A stretch of DNA of 9,020 nt from Gemmatimonadota bacterium (GTDB lineage: Bacteria; Gemmatimonadota; Gemmatimonadetes; Gemmatimonadales; GWC2-71-9). The stretch lies in NCBI GenBank assembly GCA_003220855.1, contig QHTP01000234.1, positions 1 through 9,020 of the forward strand. Reading direction: 5' to 3'. Shown one piece after another: positions 1-6,800 of this stretch (position 1 is the first letter of the stretch; each line of letters begins with the position of its first letter). The position numbers were made by a program, and so were the translations under genes. The notes beneath the pieces were generated by a model. It was not told the DNA's origin, did not search any database, and worked only from the letters and a program-made list of their open reading frames with translations.

Positions 1-246
1 CGCGTGCAGCGCGCGGCCGCCGAACTTGAGCAGCTGGGCCTCGCCGTGGCGGCGGGCGGGGATGGGGAACACCTCGACTCCGTTTTGACGCTCCCAGGCG
101 ATCTCCGTCGTCGCGCCGAGCACGGGGTCGCGCCAGCGCTGCGGGACGCCCACCGTGACGTCCACGCCGCGGGAAGCGAGCGCGCGCAACTTGCCGCGGT
201 TGGCGGCGGACAGGTAGGCGTGAGAGATGATCAGGACGCGGCGCAT
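1..246 (-). CDS. GT4-like glycosyltransferase, N-terminal fragment (runs off left edge)
   Basis: The minus strand reads open from an ATG at 246 down to base 1, giving 82 residues with no stop, so the gene continues outside the window. The protein begins MRRVLIISHAYLSAANRGKL and goes on with a GVDVTV strand, a VPQRW segment and EVFPIPARRHGE. A first beta strand (VLIISHAY), then a helix over RGKLRALASRG, then a second strand (VDVTVGVP) is the usual opening of the N-terminal Rossmann-like half of GT-B glycosyltransferases (Glyco_transf_4 type). Such enzymes move a sugar from a nucleotide-activated donor to an acceptor in cell-surface polysaccharide or glycolipid synthesis. The donor-binding C-terminal half is not visible, so substrate and exact family stay open. 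No clear Shine-Dalgarno sequence precedes the ATG (CGCCTCAC lies just upstream). It diverges from the tRNA genes. Confidence 0.72.
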   Translation of the reverse strand, partial: MRRVLIISHAYLSAANRGKLRALASRGVDVTVGVPQRWRDPVLGATTEIAWERQNGVEVFPIPARRHGEAQLLKFGGRALHA

Positions 247-253
247 GTGAGGC

Positions 254-352
254 GATTGCGGATTGTGGATTGCGGATTGCGGAGTGGACGGAAGCGGTCC
301 CGCGCACCGACGGCCGGGAGTCCAATCCGCATTCCGCAATCCGCAATCCGCA
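254..352. repeat. Imperfect inverted repeat of GGATTGC-type 7-nt units
   Basis: The left arm (about 254-283) is four tandem near-copies of GATTGCG, one reading GATTGTG. The right arm (about 324-352) is the reverse complement, four near-copies of CCGCAAT with one CCGCATT. A spacer of about 40 nt separates the arms. Transcribed, the arms could pair as a stem of nearly 30 bp. The repeat sits between the divergent glycosyltransferase start and tRNA-Ile2. Short intergenic repeats of this sequence type occur in many bacteria and often give spurious translations such as 'NPQSAIR'. No T-tract follows the stem, so it does not look like an intrinsic terminator. Its function is unknown. Confidence 0.85.
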
Positions 353-359
353 TTATCTT
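331..359 (+). promoter_or_regulatory. Possible promoter of tRNA-Ile2 (weak match)
   Basis: TATCTT at 354-359 is a four-of-six match to the sigma-70 -10 box and ends 11 bases before the tRNA 5' end, the right place for a short leader. ATTCCG or TTCCGC near 331-337 lies 16-17 bases upstream but matches the -35 consensus poorly and is part of the right repeat arm. If this is the promoter, the repeat supplies its -35 region. It is the only AT-rich patch near the tRNA. Confidence 0.28.
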
Positions 360-370
360 TGTTTCCCTGC

Positions 371-444
371 GGGCCCTTAGCTCAGGTGGTTAGAGCAGCG
401 GACTCATAATCCGTAGGTCCCAGGTTCAAGTCCTGGAGGGCCCA
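371..444 (+). tRNA. tRNA-Ile2 (anticodon CAT, lysidine type)
   Basis: A full cloverleaf can be drawn. The acceptor stem pairs GGGCCCT (371-377) with AGGGCCC (437-443), with discriminator A444. The D stem pairs GCTC (380-383) with GAGC (393-396). The anticodon stem pairs 398-402 with 410-414 around loop CTCATAA, with anticodon CAT at 405-407. The T stem pairs CCAGG (420-424) with CCTGG (432-436) around TTCAAGT. The body, especially the CCTTAGCTCAG start and the CTCATAA loop, resembles tRNA-Ile2 of E. coli (ileX type), not initiator or elongator tRNA-Met. In that family TilS converts C34 to lysidine, so the tRNA reads AUA and is charged with isoleucine. CCA is not encoded (the gene is followed by CGC), so a CCA-adding enzyme must complete the end. 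Assignment to Ile rather than Met rests on sequence resemblance. Confidence 0.93.
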
Positions 445-455
445 CGCCTAACTGC

Positions 456-562
456 TCGACGCCTAGACGCGCAGGCGCCGAGACGCCTAGTGGTGTGCAG
501 CGGTGCGTTGAACTTGGGTCTGTCCTCGGCGTCTAGGCGTCTCGGCGTCTCGGCGTCTAGCC
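456..562. repeat. Imperfect inverted repeat of GGCGTCTC-type 8-nt units
   Basis: The right arm (about 525-562) holds four tandem copies of the 8-nt unit GGCGTCTC, with the last base alternating between A and C. The left arm (about 456-490) carries four more degenerate reverse-complement units (GACGCCTA, GACGCGCA, GGCGCCGA, GACGCCTA). The spacer is about 34 nt. The arms could pair as an imperfect stem of about 32 bp. It fills the spacer between the two tRNA genes, and its right arm ends 5 bases before tRNA-Val. There is no T-tract after it, so terminator function is unlikely. The sequence unit is unrelated to that of the repeat at 254-352, although the layout is alike. Confidence 0.85.
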
Positions 563-567
563 TTTAC

Positions 568-641
568 GGGTGGTTAGCTCAGCTGGTTAGAGCGCCGGTC
601 TCACATACCGGAGGTCACAGGTTCGAGTCCTGTACCGCCCA
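568..641 (+). tRNA. tRNA-Val (anticodon CAC)
   Basis: The acceptor stem pairs GGGTGGT (568-574) with ACCGCCC (634-640), including one T-G pair, with discriminator A641. The D arm is GCTC AGCTGGTTA GAGC. The anticodon stem CCGGT/ACCGG encloses loop CTCACAT, giving anticodon CAC at 602-604, which reads the valine codon GTG. The T arm is ACAGG TTCGAGT CCTGT. The GGGTGRTTAGCTCAGCTGG start is typical of bacterial tRNA-Val. CCA is not encoded. There is no clear promoter of its own, so it may be transcribed together with tRNA-Ile2 123 bases upstream, with the inverted repeat as part of the processed spacer. Confidence 0.93.
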
Positions 642-803
642 TTAACTTAGCCCGCCGGCACCCCCCTCGCCCCAGGGTGTAGCAGATCAGCCACACTCCC
701 CACCGTGGCGCTCCGTCCCCACCTCCCAAAGCAGCCGGTATGGGGCTTGCTGCACCTGTCGTTTCGACGCCACTCGGGCGACAATTTGGGCCCTTTTGGG
801 AAC
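642..803 (+). other. Leader between tRNA-Val and the giant gene, no recognised element
   Basis: This 162-base stretch holds no recognisable promoter, terminator or small gene. In the frame of the giant gene a stop (TAG) occurs at 648-650, and the frame is open from there on. GTG at 705 and TTG at 747 and 786 are therefore formal upstream start options, but the peptide they would add has no signal-like character. An ATG at 740 lies in a different frame and leads only into a short shadow of the giant gene. Confidence 0.5.
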
Positions 804-893
804 GTGAGCGGGTTGCAGCAGACTCTCGCCCGCGGCCAACGGGCTGCGGGCGCCGTGGCGCGTGCGCTGCCGTTGTTCCTCCTCGCGACCTGT
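804..893 (+). other. Signal sequence with lipobox-like LATC
   Basis: From GTG 804 the peptide has a short basic part (ARGQR) followed by a hydrophobic stretch, AAGAVARALPLFLLAT, and then Cys at 891-893. LATC resembles the lipobox of lipoproteins cut by signal peptidase II, but Thr just before Cys is not the preferred residue (Gly, Ala or Ser). The segment after Cys (QVDKLTNTPPP) is polar and proline-containing, like a lipoprotein linker. Export is likely; lipid anchoring is an inference. Confidence 0.6.
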
Positions 894-3800
894 CAGGTCG
901 ACAAGCTCACCAACACCCCGCCGCCCATCGCGACGCTCGACGTGGCGCCGGTGCAGGTTCACGACTCCGCGGCCGAGGGGAGCGCGGCGGCGCGGGCGGA
1001 TAGCGTCGCCGTCACGAACGCGGGGCAGGGCACCCTCTCCTGGAGCGTGCGCCTCGTGCTCGGCGGGCAATGGCTCTCGGTCAGTTCCAGCGGCGGCACC
1101 GCGCCCGCGCAACTGCGTCTCTCCTTCAATCCCGTCGGTCTCGCCACCGGGGTGTATCGCGACACGCTGGTCGTCATCGCCGAGAATGCGCGGGGCAGTC
1201 CGGCTCTGGTGCCGGTCGAGTTCGTCGTGCACCCCTGCAGGATCGACTCGATCACGCCGAACGTCGCGCTGCGCGACTCGCTCACCACGCGTGACTGCTC
1301 GGCCCCGCACAAACCCAACAGCTTCGCGCGCGTCTACGGCTTCACCGGGCACGCCGGCGACTCGATCTCGGTGCTGATGACGTCCACGGCGTTGGACGGC
1401 TACGTGATGCTCGACTCATCGCTGGCTCCGGGGGCGCCGGTGCTGGCGCAGGGCGGCGGCTGCGGCACGTCCTGCATCCGCTACCAGCGTCTCGCCACCA
1501 CGGGGACCTATCAGATAGAAGCGGCGGCAGGTCAGGGGCAGACAGGCGCCTTCACGCTCAGTGTCACCTGGCCTCGTCCGCCCGCCGTCCCAACGGCGCT
1601 GGCGCAGCTGCGGACCGACTCGATCACCACTGTGCCGCTGGGCGGCACGACCGATCAATCCGGGATCGTGCTACGCGGCACCGTGACCGACCCCGACGCC
1701 GGCGACTCCCTGGGGCTCGAGGTGGAGGCCCAGCCCGTCGGCACGCCCTTCGCGAACGTCGCGAGCGGCTCGAGCGGCCGTGTGGCGAACGGCGCCATCG
1801 CCTTCGTTGCACTAGCCGGGCTCGCGAACAACACCGCGTACCACTGGCAGGCGCGGGTCGTCGACCAGACCGGTCGCGCGAGCGCATGGAGCGCGTTCGG
1901 CGGGAACGACGAGACGGCGGTCGACTTCACCACCACGATTCCCCAGCCTCCCAACGCACCGACGAACCTGGCACAGCTCCAGAGTGACGGCAGCACCGTC
2001 ATTCCGGTAGGGGGCACCGCGCCGGGCCGCTCGGTGATCTTCACCGCGGGCGTGAGCGACCCCAACCCCGGTGATCAGATCCGCTTGGAGGTTGAGGTCA
2101 AGCCCGTCGGGACGGCGTTCGACGGTGTGGTGACCGGCACCGGCCCGGCGGTCGCCAACGGGGCGGTCGCCACCGCCGCCGTCGCGGGGCTGAGCGACAA
2201 CACGGCCTACCACTGGCGGGCCCGCGCCGTGGATCAGACCTCGCGTGCCAGCGCCTGGTTGTCCTTCGGTAACAACCCCGAGTCGGCCACCGACTTCCAG
2301 GTGGCGGTGGCGGCGACGCAGCTCGCGTTCACCGTGCAGCCCAGCGCCGCAGTCGCCGGCGTCGCGATCACGCCGGCCGTGAAGGTCGCGGCCCAGGACG
2401 CGCTCGGCAACACGCTCACCAGCTTCAACGGCAGCGTCACGATCGTCATCGCCTCGAACCCGGGCGGCGACACCCTGTCCGGTACCAAGACGATACCGGC
2501 GCAGAGCGGCGTTGCCACGTTCGCCGACCTGAGCGTCGCGCATGTGGGAGCCGGGTACACGCTGCAGGCAAGCGCCACACTCAGCGGCTCGACCCTCACC
2601 GCGACCAGCAACTCGTTCACGATCTCGCCCGCAGCCGCGAAGCGGCTCGTCTTCACCGGCCAGCCGAGCACGACGCCCGCCGGCGCGGCGATCACGCCGG
2701 CGATCCTGGTGACGGCGCGGGACAGCTTCGGCAATACCGCCACCGGGTTCGCCGCCAACGTGACCCTCGCCATCGGCAGTAACCCCAGCGGCGGGACGCT
2801 GTCGGGCACCGCCACCCAGACGGCGGTCACCGGGATCGCGAGCTTTTCGGGACTCACCATCGACAAAGCCGGGGCGGGCTACACCCTCACGGCGGCTGCG
2901 ACGGGGCTCGCGACGGGCACCAGCGCGCCCTTCACCATCACCGCGGCCGCGGCGGGCAAGCTCGCCCTGGTGACCGCGCCAGCGGCGACCGCGCAAAGTG
3001 GGGTGCCCCTGACCCGCCAGCCGACGGTCCAGGTGCAGGATACGAACGGCAATCCCGTCAACACGCAGGGGGTCCTTGTGACCGCGGCGATCGCGACTGG
3101 ACCCCCGGGAGCGAGCGTCGCGTCGGCTGTCGCCACCAGCGACGCCGGGGGTCTCGCGACGTTCGCGGGCCTTTCGATCAGTGGCGCGACGGGCGTCTAC
3201 ACGGTCACCTTCACCGCCTCGGGTCTCGCTCCCGTGACCTCGGGCACGATCACGCTCGCTGCCGGTCCCGCCGCGCAGCTCGCCCTCGTCACCCAGCCGT
3301 CGGACACGGCCAAGAGTGGGATCGCGTTTGCGCGGCAGCCAGTGCTACAGCTGCAGGACGCGGCAGGGAACGCCGTGAGTCAGGCCGGCACGTCCGTGAC
3401 CGCGGCGATCGCCAGCGGAGGCCCGGCGCTCTCGGGCACGAACCCGGTGGCGACCGACGCGTCGGGAAGAGCGACCTTCGTGAACCTGACGATCACCGGC
3501 CTGGTCGGCCCGCGGACCCTGAGCTTCTCCGCCGGCGCCGGCGTTACGACTGTCACCTCCCGCGGCGTGACGGTCATCGGCGGGGCGGCGACGCAGATCG
3601 CGGTCAACGCGGGGAACAACCAGACCGTCACCGCCGGCACGGCCGTCCCGATCCCGCCGTCGGTCATCGTCAAGGACGCGAGCGGCAACCCGGTGTCGGG
3701 CGTGGCGGTGACGTTCGCGGTCGCGGCGGGGAGCGGCACCATCACCGGGGCGAACCACACCACTGACGCGAGCGGTATCGCCACCGTTGGGAGCTGGACC

Positions 3801-6800
3801 CTCAGCACCACGGCGGGAGCCAACAAGTTGACGGCCGTTGCCACCGGGCTCACCGGCAGCCCCGTGACGTTCACCGCGACCGGAACCGCCGGCAACGCCG
3901 GGAGCATTGCGGTGAGCGGCGGAGACAGCCAGACCGCGACCGCGAACACCGCCGTGGCCACGCCGCCCGCGGTGATCGTGAAGGACGCGAACGGCAATCC
4001 GGTCCAGGGCGTGTCGGTCACATTCGCGGTCGGCCTGGGAAGCGGGAGCATCACCGGCGCGAGTCAGACGACCAACGCCAGCGGCATCGCGGCTGTGGGG
4101 AGTTGGACGCTCGGCACGACCGCGGGCGCGAACACGTTGACCGCCACCGCGCCGGGGGTGAACGGCAGTCCGGTCACATTCACGGCTACCGGGACGGCGG
4201 GTGCGCCGAGCGCGGCACGGTCGCTCGTGGCCGCGGCTCCTTCCATTATCACGGCGTCGAGCGGCGCGAGCCCCGCCACCATCACCGTGACGGTGAACGA
4301 CCAGTTCGGGAACCCGGTGAGCGGGGCGGCGGTGACCCTCGCCGCGACCGGCGCAAACAACGCGCTCACCCAGCCTGTCGGCGCGACGGGAGCGAATGGG
4401 CAGGTCACCGGGATGCTGAGCTCGAGCAAGACCGAGACGAAGACCGTGAGCGCGACGGTGAACGGGACGACCGCGGTGAGCGCGACGGCGAGCGTGACCG
4501 TCGTCGCTGCCCCCGCGGCGGTCATCGCGAGCAACGGGGGCGACGGACAGTCGGCGACGGTCGGGACGGCTGTGCCGGTGCCCCCCTCGGTGATCGTGCG
4601 CGACGCGTTCGGCAATGCCGTCGCGGGTGTCGCCGTGACCTTCGCCCCTGCGACCGGCGGCGGCGCCGTCACGGGCGCTGCGCAGACGACCGGCGCCAGC
4701 GGCATCGCCACGGTGACGAGCTGGACACTCGGCAATACGGCGGGACCGAACACGCTGACGGCCACCTCGGGCTCGCTCCAGGGAAGTCCCGTGACCTTCA
4801 CGGCTACCGCAACGGCGGGCGCCGCGAGCCAGATCGCGGTCCACGCCGGCGACGCGCAGTCGGCGCGGGTGGGGACCGCGGTGACCGTGCCGCCGGCCGT
4901 CATCGTGGCCGATCAGCACGGCAATCCCGTTGCCGGCGTCGCGGTGACGTTCGCGCCCGGCACGGGGGGCGGCAGCGTGAACCCGACCACTCCCGTCATC
5001 ACCGGCGCCGACGGCATCGCCGCCGTGACCACATGGATCCTCGGCACCGTTGCGGGGCCGAATACCCTGACGGCCACATCCGGCACGCTGGTGGGCAGCC
5101 CCGTCACGTTCACGGCGACGGCGACGGCGGGCACCGCAACCCGGCTCGCGATCGCCACGCAGCCGTCCGCGACTGTCCAGAGCGGCATCCCGTTCCCACA
5201 GCAGCCGGTGATCCAGCTCCAGGACGCCTCGGGCAACCCGGTGAGCCAGGCGGGCGTCTCGGTTGGCGTCAAGATCCAGTCGGGGGGTGGCACGCTCGGT
5301 GGGACGACGTCGGCCGCGACGGGAGCGAACGGCCAGGCGGTGTTCACGAACCTCTCCATCGCCGGTACCGTCGGCCCCCGCACGCTGCGCTTCGGCGCGA
5401 GCGGGGTCGACAGCGTCACGTCGGCCACGGTGAACGTGGGCGCCGGCACCGCGACCCAGATCGCGCCCAACGCGGGAGATGGTCAATCAGCAACCACGGG
5501 AACGGCGGTCGCCGCGCCGCCCTCGGTGATCGTGCGCGATGCAACCAACAATCCGGTACAGGGCGTCGCGGTGTCGTTCGCTGCGGCCTCGGGAGGTGGG
5601 ACAGTCACCGGAGCCGAGCAGACGACGAACGCGAGCGGCATCGCGACCGTCGGCAGCTGGACCCTTGGGACGACGGCGGGGCCCAACACCCTCACGGCGA
5701 CCTCGGCAGGTCTCGCGGGCAGTCCCGTGACCTTCACGGCGACCGGCACGGCGGGTCCGGCGGCGACCCTGGCGAAGTTCGCGGGCGATAACCAGGTGGG
5801 TCAGGTTGGGACCACGCTCGCCACGCCGCAGACCGTGCTCGTGACCGACGCGCACGGCAACCCGGTGCCCAACGTCACGGTGACCTGGGCGGCGGCACCG
5901 GGCGGCGGCTCGGTGAACCCGACGTCCTCGGCGACCGATGTCGCCGGGCACGCGTCCACCACCCGCACCCTCGGACCCACCCCGGGCACGCAGACGAGCA
6001 CCGCGAGCGTCACCGGACTCACCCCGGTGACGTTCAGCGTCACGGCGCAAGTGGGCGGCGCCACGCAGATGGCGATCAGCGGCGGACAGCAGCAGACCGA
6101 TACCGTGGGGCAGACACTGCCCGTCCCGTTGTCCGTGCGCGTGGCTGACGCGCTCAACAACCCCGTCGCCGGTGTGACCATCAGCTGGTCGGTGCTCGGC
6201 GGCGGCGGCTCCGTCAACCCGCTCACCTCGACCACCAACTCGAGCGGCATCGCGTCGACGAACTGGACGCTCGGGACGGCGATGACCCCGACCGACAGCA
6301 CCCAAACCGCGCAGGCGACCGGTGTGAGCTCGGCGCTCAGCTTCACGGCCTTCACCGTGCCGGGGGCGGTGAGCCCCTCGCAGACTACCGTGGTCGCGGC
6401 ACCCGCGACGATCACCGCATCGACCGGTGCAGGCGCGAGCACGATCACCGTCACGGCCCGGGACCAGTACGGCAACGTGATCAAGAACAAACCGGTCACG
6501 CTGGCGGCGACGGGGAGCGGCAACACGCTGACCCAGCCGTCCGGTGCGACGGCGACGAACGGCGTCGCGACGGGCACGCTCAGCTCCACCGTTGCGCAGA
6601 CCAAGACGGTGTCGGCCACGGTCGGGACGGTCGCGATCGCCCAGCAGGCCAGCGTGACGGTGACGCCCGCCGCCGCGGATACCCTGGCCTGGGTCGTGCA
6701 ACCCAGCAACGTGGCCGCCGGCGCGCACATCACGCCCGCCCCGCAGGTCGAAGTGCGCGATCAGTTCGGCAATCGGGTCACCGCGGCGACGGCGGGGATC

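Noticed and set aside
4..393. Plus-strand open frame of 129 codons over the glycosyltransferase start, the first repeat and part of tRNA-Ile2.
   Set aside because: It is antisense to a recognisable glycosyltransferase, and its tail is a translation of the 7-nt repeat and of the tRNA itself.
371..444. Reading the CAT-anticodon tRNA as initiator or elongator tRNA-Met.
   Set aside because: It has a paired G1-C72 end, unlike bacterial initiators, and its body and anticodon loop CTCATAA resemble the Ile2 family.
254..562. The inverted repeats as a CRISPR array or as intrinsic terminators.
   Set aside because: Repeat units are 7-8 nt with no spacers, unlike CRISPR, and the potential stems are not followed by a T-tract.
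371..641. tRNA genes as attachment site of an integrated element.
   Set aside because: No integrase, excision gene or repeated tRNA 3' end is visible in the window.
740..1003. ATG at 740 as a start for a plus-strand gene.
   Set aside because: It is in a different frame from the giant protein and leads to an Arg-rich shadow that stops at 1003, without a signal sequence or domain.
4103..5791. Plus-strand open frame of 562 codons overlapping the Ig-like array in another frame.
   Set aside because: The product is Arg/Asp/His/Gly-rich without domain character and overlaps modules A2-A6, which are well supported in the main frame.
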